DNA of 24,912 nucleotides from Phenylobacterium sp. (lineage in GTDB: Bacteria > Pseudomonadota > Alphaproteobacteria > Caulobacterales > Caulobacteraceae). The DNA is taken from contig JAQGIJ010000235.1 of the NCBI GenBank assembly GCA_028291285.1, forward strand, positions 1-24,912, read 5' to 3'. The notes below the pieces were generated by a model. The model was not told where the DNA came from. It was given only the letters and a program-made list of their open reading frames with translations, and did no database searches. Shown in pieces: positions 1 to 7,544 of this stretch (position 1 is the first letter of the stretch; each line of letters starts with the position of its first letter). The position numbers were made by a program, and so were the translations under genes.

Positions 1-41
1 GCGAGGATCTCCTCCATCGTCGGTTCTTGAGTGTCGGGCAT
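1..41 (-). CDS. popZ: PopZ-type polar organizing protein (DUF2497), N-terminal 13 codons only
   Basis: Only the start of the gene lies in the window, read leftwards from the ATG at 39-41. The visible protein is MPDTQEPTMEEILA, with the last codon cut by the edge. The QEPTMEEILA block matches what I remember of the conserved N-terminus of Caulobacter PopZ, a self-assembling cell-pole scaffold that anchors the centromere-ParB complex and recruits regulators. The neighbour at 169-1698 on the same strand is a TolC-type channel, and from memory popZ and a TolC homologue (rsaFb) are adjacent in C. crescentus, which supports the call. The rest of the gene, including the C-terminal oligomerisation helices, is outside the window. 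Confidence 0.75.
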   Translation of the reverse strand, partial: MPDTQEPTMEEIL

Positions 42-168
42 GGGGCTGTCCGCCGAGTCGATGTTGGAATCCTGCGCACAGCCTAGGCGTTGCCCGCCGA
101 TCCTGCAATTTCCACCCGGCCCGGCCCGGCGAAGATTTCGCCTGCCGCGCGAAGTGGGGGTGGGTGGC

Positions 169-1698
169 TCAGGGCCGGGGCGGCGGCGGCGGCGCGCCCG
201 GGGGCGGCTGCAGGCCAGGTCCGATCGCCTGCTCGCGCGTCAGGTCGTGGGTCTGCGGGATCGGCGGCAGGGCGACGGCGCGGTCCACGATGGCGATCGG
301 CTCCTCCCAGGGGACCCAGCCCCATGTCATGCGCAGCCGGCGGAAGTTGGCCTTGGAATCGTACTGCGGCTGGCTGGGGATCAGGTCGCGCGCCTCCAGC
401 CGGCCCATGGTGGCCAGCACGCTGGCGGCGGCCACGTACTCGTCGTGGCGCGCGGCCACCTGGTTCAGCTGGGCGGAGCGCAGCTCCTGCTCGGCGTTCA
501 GCACGTCGATGGTGGTGCGCAGGCCGACCTGCTCCTCCTGGTGGGTGCCCTCCGCGGCGATGGCCGCGGCCTTCACCCCCTCGTCGGTGGAGACGATGTT
601 GGCGCGAGCCGCGATCAGCTGGTTCCAGGACTGGGTGATGGTCTGCAGCACGCTGCGGCGCTGGGTCTCCACGGTGATCCGGTCGGCGTTGTTGCGCTCG
701 ATCGCCTGGCGGATCCGCGAGGTGGTGAGGCCGCCGTTGAACAGCGGCACCGTGACCGTGACGCCGGCGGTCTTCTCGGTGTCGTACTGGTGCTGGATGA
801 ACGGTACGACCTGGCCGTTGGCGAAGCGCAGGGTGCTCTGCAGGCTGACGTTCGGCATCCGTTCGGCCCGGGCGCCGGCGACGCGGGCGTGGCTGGCCTG
901 CTCGGCGAACTCCTGGGCGCGCAGCAACGGGCTGTTCTGCTCGGCGACCGTGAAGGCGTCATCGACGTTGCCGGGCATCAGATAGGCAAGCGACGGCTCG
1001 GGCTGCAGGTCCGCGGGGTTGTGGCCGACCAGGGCGGCGTAGGTGGCGCGGCTGATGGAGAGCTGCGCCTCTGCGGTCCGCAGCAGGGCCTCGGAGGCGG
1101 CGAGCCTGGCCTGCGACTGGGCGACGTCGGTGCGCGTGACCTCGCCCACGTCGAAGCGGGCCTGGCTCTCCTCCAGTTGGCTCTGCAGGACCTTCAGGTT
1201 CTCCTGCTGGATGAGGAGGTTCTGCTGGTCGCGGCGCACGTCGGCATAGGCCGTGATCACCGCCTGCATCACCTGGTTCTCCAGCCGGCGCAGGTTCTCG
1301 CGGCCGGACAGCACGTCGGCGTTGGCGGCGGTCACCGCCGAGGCGACGCGCCCGCCCGTCCAGATCGGCTGGTTGAAGGTGAACTGGGCCGCGCCGCTGT
1401 TGCCGTACTCCCTGGTGGCGAACATGTTCAGGCGCTGCAGCTCCGAGGCCGGCGCGCGTAGCTCGGTGTAGCTGCCGGTCACCTGCAGGGTGAGCGTCGG
1501 CCGCCAGCCGGAGCGCGCCTGGACATAGGTCTCGTCGAGCGCCCGCTGGGTGGCGCGTTGCGCCTGCAGGTTGGGATTGGTGTCGTAGGCCTCGGCGATG
1601 GCGTCGGCGAGAGTCTCGGCGGCGGCGGGCCCGCCCCGGCTCGCGGCGAGCGCGAGACCGAGGCTTGCGATCAGCGCGCCTCGAAGGCTCTTGGTCAT
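169..1698 (-). CDS. TolC-family outer-membrane efflux/secretion channel
   Basis: This is a 509-residue outer-membrane factor that would form the trimeric exit duct of a type I secretion or RND efflux system. The N-terminus is a classical signal peptide: MTKSLRG, then a hydrophobic stretch and an AAA-type cleavage region near residues 24-28. The mature protein starts ETLADAIAEAYDTNPNLQAQRA, typical of the family, and the two OEP repeats follow with long Gln/Ala-rich coiled-coil helices. The motif around FTFNQPIWTGGR and the later TVPLFNGGLTTSRIRQA are matching strand/helix boundaries of the two repeats. The C-terminus is a proline-rich tail (PPPGAPPPPPRP). Length is usual for the family. It lies 81 bp downstream of the isoaspartyl-methyltransferase-like gene and 127 bp upstream of popZ on the same strand. 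From memory the Caulobacter homologue is RsaFb, which helps export the S-layer protein. No strong ribosome binding site precedes the ATG. Confidence 0.93.
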   Translation of the reverse strand: MTKSLRGALIASLGLALAASRGGPAAAETLADAIAEAYDTNPNLQAQRATQRALDETYVQARSGWRPTLTLQVTGSYTELRAPASELQRLNMFATREYGNSGAAQFTFNQPIWTGGRVASAVTAANADVLSGRENLRRLENQVMQAVITAYADVRRDQQNLLIQQENLKVLQSQLEESQARFDVGEVTRTDVAQSQARLAASEALLRTAEAQLSISRATYAALVGHNPADLQPEPSLAYLMPGNVDDAFTVAEQNSPLLRAQEFAEQASHARVAGARAERMPNVSLQSTLRFANGQVVPFIQHQYDTEKTAGVTVTVPLFNGGLTTSRIRQAIERNNADRITVETQRRSVLQTITQSWNQLIAARANIVSTDEGVKAAAIAAEGTHQEEQVGLRTTIDVLNAEQELRSAQLNQVAARHDEYVAAASVLATMGRLEARDLIPSQPQYDSKANFRRLRMTWGWVPWEEPIAIVDRAVALPPIPQTHDLTREQAIGPGLQPPPGAPPPPPRP

Positions 1699-1779
1699 GC
1701 AGCGGTTCCCAGTGCGGCTACGAGCTGAGCCGGTGACGGTTACTTTACGCCTAAAGCGAGGGTTGGTTCTGAACCAAGG

Positions 1780-2349
1780 CTATAAGGCGAAACCGTGTTT
1801 GAGCTCGAAACCGGCGAGCAATGGCGGCACGGCGTCAAAAAGCACCCGGCGGCCGATCCCGTCCTGCGCCTTGAGATAGAGCACCGCCCGGCCCATGACC
1901 CCGTCCCGCTCGATCACGCCGAGCCGCCCGCCGATGGCCAGGCCGGCCAGCCAGGCGTCCGGCGCGCGGCCGACGGCGCCTTCCACCACGATCAGGTCGT
2001 AGGCCTCCTCGGCCACGCCCGTCAGGTCCTCGCCGTCCAGCCGCTCGACCGCCAGGCCGAGCATCTCGATGACCGCGGCGGCGTAGGGGGCGCAGATCGC
2101 CAGGGCGCGCTCGCCGGGCATGGGCTTGAGCGCATGCAGCAGCTTGCCCACGTCGCGCGGCTTCAGCAGCCAGCGCCCCGGCGCATACGCCACCTCCATG
2201 TCGGCGTAGGCCAGATAGGCCTTGCCGGGAGGCATGAAGCGCTCGCGAGGGATCTCCCGCATGGCGTCTTGGATGCGCACGTCGGTGACGTCCTGGGTGC
2301 GCACCTGGCTTTCCACCATGTTCAGGCGGGCGGCGGCGAGATCGGCCAT
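1780..2349 (-). CDS. Protein-L-isoaspartate O-methyltransferase-like protein with degenerate SAM motif
   Basis: A 189-residue protein of the PCMT fold. The N-terminal part is recognisable: MVESQVRTQDVTD, then REIPRERFMPPGKAYLAYAD (about residues 31-50), which corresponds to the RxxFVP...AYxD region of true isoaspartyl methyltransferases. The SAM-binding motif I, normally a glycine-rich EIGTGSGY-type loop, reads ALAICAPYAAAVIEML (about residues 82-97) and has lost its glycines. The usual PLPIGHGQTISQP substrate/SAM segment is replaced by MEVAYAPGRWLLKP. It may therefore not be a working repair methyltransferase. The ATG at 2349 is preceded by AGAGGA with good spacing. It lies upstream of the tolC homologue on the same strand and is probably co-transcribed with it. 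Confidence 0.85.
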   Translation of the reverse strand: MADLAAARLNMVESQVRTQDVTDVRIQDAMREIPRERFMPPGKAYLAYADMEVAYAPGRWLLKPRDVGKLLHALKPMPGERALAICAPYAAAVIEMLGLAVERLDGEDLTGVAEEAYDLIVVEGAVGRAPDAWLAGLAIGGRLGVIERDGVMGRAVLYLKAQDGIGRRVLFDAVPPLLAGFELKHGFAL

Positions 2350-2427
2350 CAGATCCTCTGGCGGTGAGTGTCGCGGGCTTATAGGTCGGCGTCGCCGGCT
2401 TAGGCAATGCGAGCGTGCGACGGGCGA

Positions 2428-2456
2428 TTGCCCCGCCGCAGCGCTTCTGTTAGCGA
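2428..2456 (+). promoter_or_regulatory. Candidate promoter of tRNA-Cys
   Basis: A TTGCCC -35-like element at 2428-2433 is followed after 16-17 bases by TTAGCG/TAGCGA (2450-2456), ending about 15 bases before the mature tRNA 5' end. The -10 match is weak, so this is a positional guess. Confidence 0.3.
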
Positions 2457-2470
2457 TCCGCCCCTCCGGC

Positions 2471-2544
2471 GGCCTGATGGCGGAGTGGTGACGCAGCGGA
2501 CTGCAAATCCGTGCACCCGGGTTCGATTCCCGGTCAGGCCTCCA
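2471..2544 (+). tRNA. tRNA-Cys (anticodon GCA)
   Basis: The 74-nt gene folds as a standard cloverleaf. Acceptor arm GGCCTGA (2471-2477) pairs perfectly with TCAGGCC (2534-2540). The anticodon loop CTGCAAA has GCA at 2503-2505 on a stem of GCGGA/TCCGT. The T arm is CCGGG-TTCGATT-CCCGG. The discriminator is T, as in bacterial tRNA-Cys, and CCA is encoded (2542-2544). The 3' end of this gene is one copy of the direct repeat that bounds the island to its right, so the gene has been regenerated intact by the insertion. Confidence 0.97.
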
Positions 2545-2545
2545 A
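2529..2545 (+). repeat. attL: 17-bp direct repeat at tRNA-Cys 3' end
   Basis: CCCGGTCAGGCCTCCAA, comprising the 3' part of the T arm, the acceptor strand, CCA and one extra A. It is identical to 24696-24712. The flanking bases differ on both sides (T versus G upstream, G versus C downstream), so the repeat is exactly 17 bp. Confidence 0.85.
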
Positions 2546-2942
2546 GGAATTCCAACGGGAATTCAGCGACTTGCGCGGATCGTCAGCCGGCCTGCATTCG
2601 CGTCATGTCCCAAAGAATTCCCAAACATTCTCAACGGCGACCATCCACGGCCAAAAATCCCTGCGACATGCCGTGCGACATGCGGGCCAGATTCGCGCTC
2701 GGGAAGGTTCACTTTACGTTCCGCCCGGTCCACAGCAATCGGACGCGCGATGAGCCCGGCGCCCCGCTCGCGCACTACCTGCACCAGCACCCAGGCTCCG
2801 GCGTTCGGTTCATCTAAAAGGGCTGCCTGAACGGACCCGGCCTGAGGCGGTGCGGCCGGCGCGGCGTCATTTCCCGAATGACCGGTCGTGATCGCCCGAG
2901 CCTGAGGCGTGAACGGCTTAACTGACACTAGGGGGTTGTTGG
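2546..2942. other. Gene-free, lower-GC left end of the island with short repeats
   Basis: I see no convincing gene here; open frames on both strands lack recognisable motifs and ribosome sites. Composition drops (30 of 60 bases G+C in 2601-2660), unlike the surrounding DNA. It holds GGAATTCC (2546-2553), GGGAATTC (2557-2564) with its reverse complement GAATTCCC (2615-2622), and a tandem 12-bp repeat at 2662-2685. Adjacent to an attachment site, such repeats could be recombinase or excisionase arm sites, but that is inference. Confidence 0.5.
2662..2685. repeat. Two tandem copies of a 12-bp unit (TGCGACATGCSG)
   Basis: TGCGACATGCCG (2662-2673) is followed directly by TGCGACATGCGG (2674-2685), 11 of 12 bases identical. 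It lies about 120 bp inside attL in the gene-free stretch, where arm-type binding sites for an integrase or accessory factor would be expected. There is no direct evidence of function. Confidence 0.5.
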
Positions 2943-3188
2943 ATGGTGCTCAGGCTGGTGGTCTACGATGCGCCCCTCCCGGGCTTCCCGTTCCTCGCCG
3001 TGGTCCTGGAGGGGGCGGATCAGCCCGCGGTTCTCGCGGCCGAGGCGCACGCCACCATGGCCGAGGCTGAAGCGGCGGTGATCAAGTTGGCGGAAGAAAT
3101 CAACAAAGGGGCTTCGCAGTGGAATGCCGACGCGCCGGGCGACGCGCCGAGTGTGAAGCCAAAAGCTCCCCGCAATGGGCCGCCCTGA
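2943..3188 (+). CDS. Small acidic hypothetical protein (81 aa)
   Basis: I do not recognise this protein. The first two thirds look folded: a beta-rich start (MVLRLVVYDAPLPGFPFLAVVLEG) and an alanine/glutamate-rich helix (HATMAEAEAAVIKLAEEI). The last 25 residues are a disordered Pro/Ala/Gly-rich tail. The ATG at 2943 has a plausible AGGGGG ribosome site about 8 bases upstream. It lies between attL and the recombinase fragment, so it belongs to the island's left-end module rather than to the catabolic cargo. No signal peptide or membrane segment is present. Confidence 0.55.
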   Translation: MVLRLVVYDAPLPGFPFLAVVLEGADQPAVLAAEAHATMAEAEAAVIKLAEEINKGASQWNADAPGDAPSVKPKAPRNGPP

Positions 3189-3309
3189 GGGTCGAGAATA
3201 TGGCCGCAGACGACCCGCTCCCCGGGATGTCGCCCGGTTTGCCGAGCGGCCCTGCCAGCGCTGCGGCGCGATGCGGTGGGAGACGCGGCCGGCGATGAGG
3301 CTCAGCTAG
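3175..3309 (+). CDS. Possible 44-residue protein with one CxxC motif
   Basis: A short frame opens at the ATG at 3175, overlapping the end of the preceding gene, and stops at TAG 3307-3309. The protein is Arg-rich and contains CQRCG, as in half of a zinc ribbon. There is no clear ribosome binding site, though overlap with the upstream gene could allow coupling. It may equally be a chance frame in GC-rich DNA or debris from decay of the adjacent recombinase region. Confidence 0.2.
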   Translation: MGRPEGREYGRRRPAPRDVARFAERPCQRCGAMRWETRPAMRLS

Positions 3310-3363
3310 CCCGCTATCGGGCTCACGCGCTTTGTCCCAAGCGCCGGTCAGCCCGCTGACTGA

Positions 3364-3456
3364 GCAATGACCAGCGACGTCTACGGCCAGCTGTTCCCGC
3401 GCGGCGACGACCAGGACGAAATGGCCGCTGCCGAGCGCGACGGAAAGCCTCGCCGC
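3364..3456 (+). pseudogene. Decayed tyrosine recombinase (integrase), C-terminal fragment
   Basis: The frame reads AMTSDVYGQLFPRGDDQDEM, then AAAERDGKP. The phrase MTSDVYGHLFP-RGDD-x-AELxxAER is how many alphaproteobacterial phage-type integrases end, and the Tyr of DVYG is the catalytic nucleophile position. The reading frame is closed by a stop (TGA 3361-3363) directly upstream, and no core-domain motifs (Arg, HxxR, LGH) are present upstream in any frame. Only about the last 25-30 residues remain. Its place 820 bp inside the attachment site, pointing into the island, is where an integrase would be expected. The MFS gene end abuts it at 3474. Confidence 0.6.
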
Positions 3457-3473
3457 AGGACAGCTATGCGCGA

Positions 3474-4838
3474 TCAGCCCGCCGGGGCAGCCAGCTCGCG
3501 GCGGAGCGGGCGCAGGCCGAGCGCCAGCAGCGCGGCGCCGAGGGGGACGGTGATCAGGAGCACCAGGCGCACCGCCGCGCCAAGCTTGGCGTGATCGTGC
3601 AGCACGTTCTCGGTGATCACGGCGGTGACCAACGGCCCCAGGCCGCCGCCCACCAGCGCCAGCACCAGCATGTAGCACGCGCTCATCTTGCCACGTAGCC
3701 GCGCCGGGGTGATCAGCTGCAGGGACGCGAGCGCGGTGCCGCCGAAGCCTGACAGCATCGGCATGCCGAGCGCCAGCAGCACGAGGAAGATCCAGGGATT
3801 GGGGCTGGTGAAGGCCAGGGCCAGGATCGGCGCAGAGATCGCCGCACCGATGACGTGCACGAGGTAATAGGCGTCCTGCCGCCCCTTGCGAATGAGCACG
3901 TCGGCGAGCCGGCCATAGATGATGTTCGAGACCGAGATCATCAGGGCGACGCCCAGGCCAAGGCTCAGGCCGATGGCGGCCGGATCCCAATGGAATCGGC
4001 GGCCCATATAGGCCGCCCCCCAGCCGCTCACCGCGTAGACCGCAATCGCGAGCATGGGAAAGCCCAAGAAGTGACAGGCGATCAGACTGCGCCGCTGCCA
4101 CATGAAACCGACCAACTCGCCGTACCCGCCACCGGCCCCTTTCGCGGCCGGGGCGGGCCGCGCGCGCCGCTCATCGCGGACGAAGAGCACCAGCAAAGCC
4201 AGCAGCGCGCCTGGCGCGCCAACCACCACGAAGGTGGCCTGCCAGGGCAGCAGATGACCTACGATCGGCAGGTCCAGCCCGCCCGCAGCCGTGAGGGCGG
4301 AGATCACCAAGCCGCCCAGCGTCATGGCCAGGGCGGCGCCCAGGTTAGCCCCGGAGTAGTAGATGCCGATCGCCATCGCCAGCCGCTCGCGCGGGAAGGT
4401 GTCGGTGATCAGCGAGAAGGCGGCGGGCGAGAGCGACGCCTCGCCGGCGCCGACCGCGGCACGGCCAAGAAACAGGCCGGCGAAGCTTCGCGCCAACCCG
4501 CAGCTGACGGTCGCTGCGGACCATACGGCGACACCGCAAAAAATAAGCCAGCGGCGGGAGACGCGGTCCGCCAGCCAGCCCATGGGCAGGCCGATCACCG
4601 CGTAGATCAGCGCGAATGCGAAGCCCTGCAGCAGGCCCAGCTGAACATCGGTAAGCCCCAGGCTCGCCTGGATTGGGTTGACCAGCAGGGTGAGCACCGT
4701 GCGGTCCATGAAGGAGAGCGTCTGGTAGGCCACCAGCAAGCCCAAGGCGAACCAGGCGCCCGCGGAGACCGGCGCGACCTCGATTGCCGCGCTCGTGGCC
4801 TCGTCGGTCGTACTGCTGTCGGCCGGCGCAATCACCAT
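3474..4838 (-). CDS. Major facilitator superfamily transporter (spinster-like)
   Basis: A 454-residue inner-membrane transporter with about 12 predicted membrane segments. Transmembrane helix 1 begins near WFALGLLVAYQTLSFMDRTVLTLLVNPIQ, and the FMDR/NPIQ pattern with DVQLGLLQGFAFALIYAVIGLPMGWLADR is characteristic of the spinster-like MFS group. Motif A is GWLADRVSRR in the loop between helices 2 and 3. The second half starts around LIACHFLGFPMLAIAVYAVSGW. These proteins often carry organic acids or aromatic and other hydrophobic compounds in catabolic clusters; the substrate cannot be predicted. It is divergent from the TetR gene at 5076 across a 237-bp gap, so that regulator probably controls it. 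AAGGA lies 9 bases before the ATG. Confidence 0.9.
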   Translation of the reverse strand: MVIAPADSSTTDEATSAAIEVAPVSAGAWFALGLLVAYQTLSFMDRTVLTLLVNPIQASLGLTDVQLGLLQGFAFALIYAVIGLPMGWLADRVSRRWLIFCGVAVWSAATVSCGLARSFAGLFLGRAAVGAGEASLSPAAFSLITDTFPRERLAMAIGIYYSGANLGAALAMTLGGLVISALTAAGGLDLPIVGHLLPWQATFVVVGAPGALLALLVLFVRDERRARPAPAAKGAGGGYGELVGFMWQRRSLIACHFLGFPMLAIAVYAVSGWGAAYMGRRFHWDPAAIGLSLGLGVALMISVSNIIYGRLADVLIRKGRQDAYYLVHVIGAAISAPILALAFTSPNPWIFLVLLALGMPMLSGFGGTALASLQLITPARLRGKMSACYMLVLALVGGGLGPLVTAVITENVLHDHAKLGAAVRLVLLITVPLGAALLALGLRPLRRELAAPAG

Positions 4839-4917
4839 GTCGGATGTCCTTTGCGGAGCTGCCCCTCAGGCCGGCGCCGCACCTTCCCCTCGTTGGCGTC
4901 TCGGCCGATGTTGCGCA

Positions 4918-4928
4918 GACAATCTGTC
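4918..4928. promoter_or_regulatory. Palindrome GACA-N3-TGTC in the MFS/TetR divergent gap
   Basis: GACAATCTGTC is a perfect 4+4 inverted repeat with a 3-base centre, midway between the divergent MFS and TetR genes. The same half-sites recur at 11082-11092 in the other large divergent gap of the island. It is a candidate operator for the TetR regulator. It is shorter than usual TetR operators and its flanks are not symmetrical. Confidence 0.35.
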
Positions 4929-5075
4929 CATAGCAAGCCACCCGGACCGGCGGCGACATCGCGGGTCTGCGGGCGCAACGGCGCATGGTGTCGCGCGCAA
5001 CCCGGACCACCGGAGAGGCGGAGCCCTGGCCAAGTCAGCATGAAATTGTCGCCGCCAGTGCTAAGGTGAGCCGCG

Positions 5076-5744
5076 ATGAGAGAAGATGTGGACCAGGCCG
5101 CGCGCCCGTCACCCGCCGAGGCGCTAGAAGACGGCAATTCTGGCAAGTTCGGACGCGGCGACCGGCTGAAGCTGCGCACCCGCGGTAAGATCCTGAAAGC
5201 CGCCCGCGATCTATTCGCCGACGGCGGTTACATGAGCTGCACGGTGGGCGACATCGCCGAGCGCGCCGGCGTCAGCCGCGCCTCCTTCTACGTCCATTTC
5301 GCCACGAAGCAGGATTTGCTGCGCGAGGTCGTCAAGCGCGACCTGGAGGGGCAGTCCATTCCGCAGATGCAGCTGCAGCTGACGGGCAAGGATCCCGACA
5401 TGGCGATCCGCCGCTGGATCAGCCGCTATGTACGGAGCCTGGCGAAGAACCGCGACGGACTGCGGCTCTACAACTTCGCCGTTTCGGTGGACCCGGCCAT
5501 GGCGCGGGAAGCCTACGAGGCCAGCCGCCGTACGGCCCTGGCGCTCGCCAAACGCATCGAACGCTTCCGGGTCTACACGGCCGATGGGGACATCGACGCA
5601 AAGCGGCTAGCCAGCCTGCGGCTGCTGCTCTTTACCGTCGAGCAGCTGGGCGCCGCGGTCGCCTTCGAGGCCTGGGACCATGACCTCGACAGCTCCATCG
5701 ACTTGCTGACCCGCCGCTTCCTCAGCTTCATCTACGCCGAGTAG
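5076..5744 (+). CDS. TetR/AcrR-family transcriptional regulator
   Basis: A 222-residue regulator. After a 30-residue hydrophilic extension, the DNA-binding domain runs from about residue 33 to 81: RGKILKAARDLFADGGY, then TVGDIAERAGVSRASFYVHF, with the usual helix-turn-helix and the YxHF-x-KQDLL closing pattern. The remainder is an all-helical ligand/dimer domain without recognisable specificity. The ATG at 5076 follows AAGGTGAG with 5-base spacing. The gene is divergent from the MFS transporter and convergent with the acyl-CoA synthetase (11-bp gap). It most likely represses the MFS gene and perhaps the TonB receptor operon in response to a pathway compound or its CoA ester. Confidence 0.92.
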   Translation: MREDVDQAARPSPAEALEDGNSGKFGRGDRLKLRTRGKILKAARDLFADGGYMSCTVGDIAERAGVSRASFYVHFATKQDLLREVVKRDLEGQSIPQMQLQLTGKDPDMAIRRWISRYVRSLAKNRDGLRLYNFAVSVDPAMAREAYEASRRTALALAKRIERFRVYTADGDIDAKRLASLRLLLFTVEQLGAAVAFEAWDHDLDSSIDLLTRRFLSFIYAE

Positions 5745-5755
5745 CCGCCCGGCGG

Positions 5756-7465
5756 TCAGCTGCCGGCAGGGGCAGGCTCCTTTGGAGACCGGCCCATCAG
5801 CTTCTGAATGACTTGGACGAGCGGCGGCTTGCGCACCTTGTTGCTCGGCGTGCGGGGCAGGTCCTCATAGTTGAAGAAGAAGACTCGTTTCGGGACCTTG
5901 AAACTGGAGAGCTGGCTGCGGACGCGGGCCTGGACCGCGGGTGCGTCGAGCGCACTGCCGGCGATCTTGACGACCGCCGCCACCACCAGCTGGCCCACCT
6001 TGGCATCGGGCACCCCCAGCACCGCCACCTCGATCACGTCGGGAATCTCGCGGATCACGGTCTCCACCTCGTCGGGCGAGACGTTGGCGCCGGACGTCTT
6101 GATCATCCCCGACAGCCGGCTCTCGAAATAGACGAAGCCCTCACTGGACAGGATGCAACGGTCGCCGGTGTGATAATAGCCGTGGACGTCGAAGACCTCC
6201 CTGCGCTCTTTCTTGTACATGCCGTCCATCAGCCAGGGGGTGCGCACGCAGAGCTCGCCGGAGACGCCCGGCGGCAGGGTCTCGCCGGTGTCCGGATCGG
6301 TGATCTTGTACTCCACGCCGTCCAGCGCCGGCCCCACCGAGCCGGTGATCCCCTCCGGCAGCAGCCCGCCTTCGTTGTAGCCGCTGTGCGGGCCGAAGGT
6401 CTCGGTCATGCCCAGCGAGAAGCAGAGCTGGGCACGCGGCACGTCCGGATTGAAGAAGGCGCACTGGTCGGTGTTCTGCTGCTTCAGCCGGTCGAAGTCG
6501 CCGGGCCGGGCGTCCGGCCAAGCTCGCAGCGACAACAGCACGGCCTCCGAGCACGTGATGTGGGTCCCGCGCTCCTCACGCAGGGCCTTGAGGATGCCGC
6601 CCGGCGAATGGTCGTCCACGCAGACAATGGTGGCGCCAGCCGCCATGGAGCCGATCGCCGACAGGAACCCGCCCACCCAGAACATGGGATTGGTCAGGAT
6701 CACCCGGTCGCCGCGCTCGGTGTTGGCCGGAATGATGCCGCCGCCTCGGGTCATGAACAGGGTCTTACGGACCTCGACCCCCTGCGTATGCACCACCCCC
6801 TTCGGATCGGAGGTGCTGCCGGAGGTGTACATGATGATGCCGAGATCGGCGGGGGTGACGTTCCGCTCCACCGCCTGCAGCAGCTCCGGCGTGAAGGTCT
6901 GCGAGGCCTCGCCGAGCGCGGCCAGCTCATCGAGCGAGCCCCGCGCCCAGCGCCGGTCGGTCCGTCCCGCGAGCCAGATGCTGCGCAGGTAGGGCGCGTT
7001 GGCCAGCGCCAGCGGCCGCGCGCCGTCCGCCTGCGGCAGATCGGGAAACACCTCCTCCAGGCGCGCCAGATAGTCGTGGCGCAGATAGCGATCGGCGCTG
7101 ATCAGGATGGCCACGTCGGCGTGACGCAGCGCGTAGGCGAGCTCGCGCCCGGCGAAGAAGGTGCTGATCAGCACGCCCAGCGCGCCGATGCGGTTCACCG
7201 CCAGCCAGGCCACCAGCCAGTCGGGGCCGTTCGGCGCCAGTATGCCGATGCGGGTCCCCTTCCCCGCCCCTTCGGCCAGCAGGCCGCGGGCGAGCGCGGC
7301 CGAGCGCTGGTCGGCTTCGGCGTAGGTCAAGCCGGAACCGTCGTGGCGGATCACGTCCAGGTCGCCGTAGCGGGCGACGCAGGCCCGCCAGAGTTCCGGC
7401 ACCGTTTCGGTGGCGAGTTCCGGAACCCGGCTCTGGGTCTTCGCCGCGCTCATCATCGCCGCCAT
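5756..7465 (-). CDS. AMP-forming acyl-CoA synthetase / ligase (ANL superfamily)
   Basis: A 569-residue enzyme that activates a carboxylic acid with ATP to an acyl-adenylate and then to an acyl-CoA. The P-loop is YTSGSTSDPKG (about residues 213-223), the adenine/Mg motif is LGMTET (351-356), the ribose-binding Asp lies in YHTGD (431-435), the hinge is around SRLSGMIKTSGANV, and the catalytic lysine of the C-terminal domain is in TPSNKVRK (K543). All core motifs are intact. The substrate pocket gives no clear assignment among fatty, cyclohexyl or aryl acids. The ATG follows GGAGGTG with 5-base spacing. It is the last gene of a probable TonB receptor-SDR-ligase operon, 79 bp after the SDR. Confidence 0.93.
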   Translation of the reverse strand: MAAMMSAAKTQSRVPELATETVPELWRACVARYGDLDVIRHDGSGLTYAEADQRSAALARGLLAEGAGKGTRIGILAPNGPDWLVAWLAVNRIGALGVLISTFFAGRELAYALRHADVAILISADRYLRHDYLARLEEVFPDLPQADGARPLALANAPYLRSIWLAGRTDRRWARGSLDELAALGEASQTFTPELLQAVERNVTPADLGIIMYTSGSTSDPKGVVHTQGVEVRKTLFMTRGGGIIPANTERGDRVILTNPMFWVGGFLSAIGSMAAGATIVCVDDHSPGGILKALREERGTHITCSEAVLLSLRAWPDARPGDFDRLKQQNTDQCAFFNPDVPRAQLCFSLGMTETFGPHSGYNEGGLLPEGITGSVGPALDGVEYKITDPDTGETLPPGVSGELCVRTPWLMDGMYKKERREVFDVHGYYHTGDRCILSSEGFVYFESRLSGMIKTSGANVSPDEVETVIREIPDVIEVAVLGVPDAKVGQLVVAAVVKIAGSALDAPAVQARVRSQLSSFKVPKRVFFFNYEDLPRTPSNKVRKPPLVQVIQKLMGRSPKEPAPAGS

Positions 7466-7544
7466 GCAACACCTCCACGCATTCGTCTTTCCGCGCCACG
7501 CGTTCGACGAGCCGCCTCCGCCTGACGCACCGCGCGTGGGGAAA

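Noticed and set aside
128..142. GGCGAA-GAT-TTCGCC hairpin downstream of the tolC homologue as a terminator
   Set aside because: The stem is only 6 bp and no T-tract follows on the minus strand.
31..1461. Long plus-strand open frame (476 codons) opposite the tolC homologue
   Set aside because: It is the antisense shadow of a clear TolC-family gene in GC-rich DNA, with low-complexity Gly/Leu/Val composition and no ribosome site.
2407..2928. Overlapping frames on both strands through the tRNA and the left island end
   Set aside because: They run through the tRNA or have no start signals, and no motif is recognisable.
5813..7525. Plus-strand open frame of 570 codons opposite the acyl-CoA synthetase
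   Set aside because: Antisense to a gene with all ANL motifs; His/Arg/Gly-rich translation typical of shadow frames.
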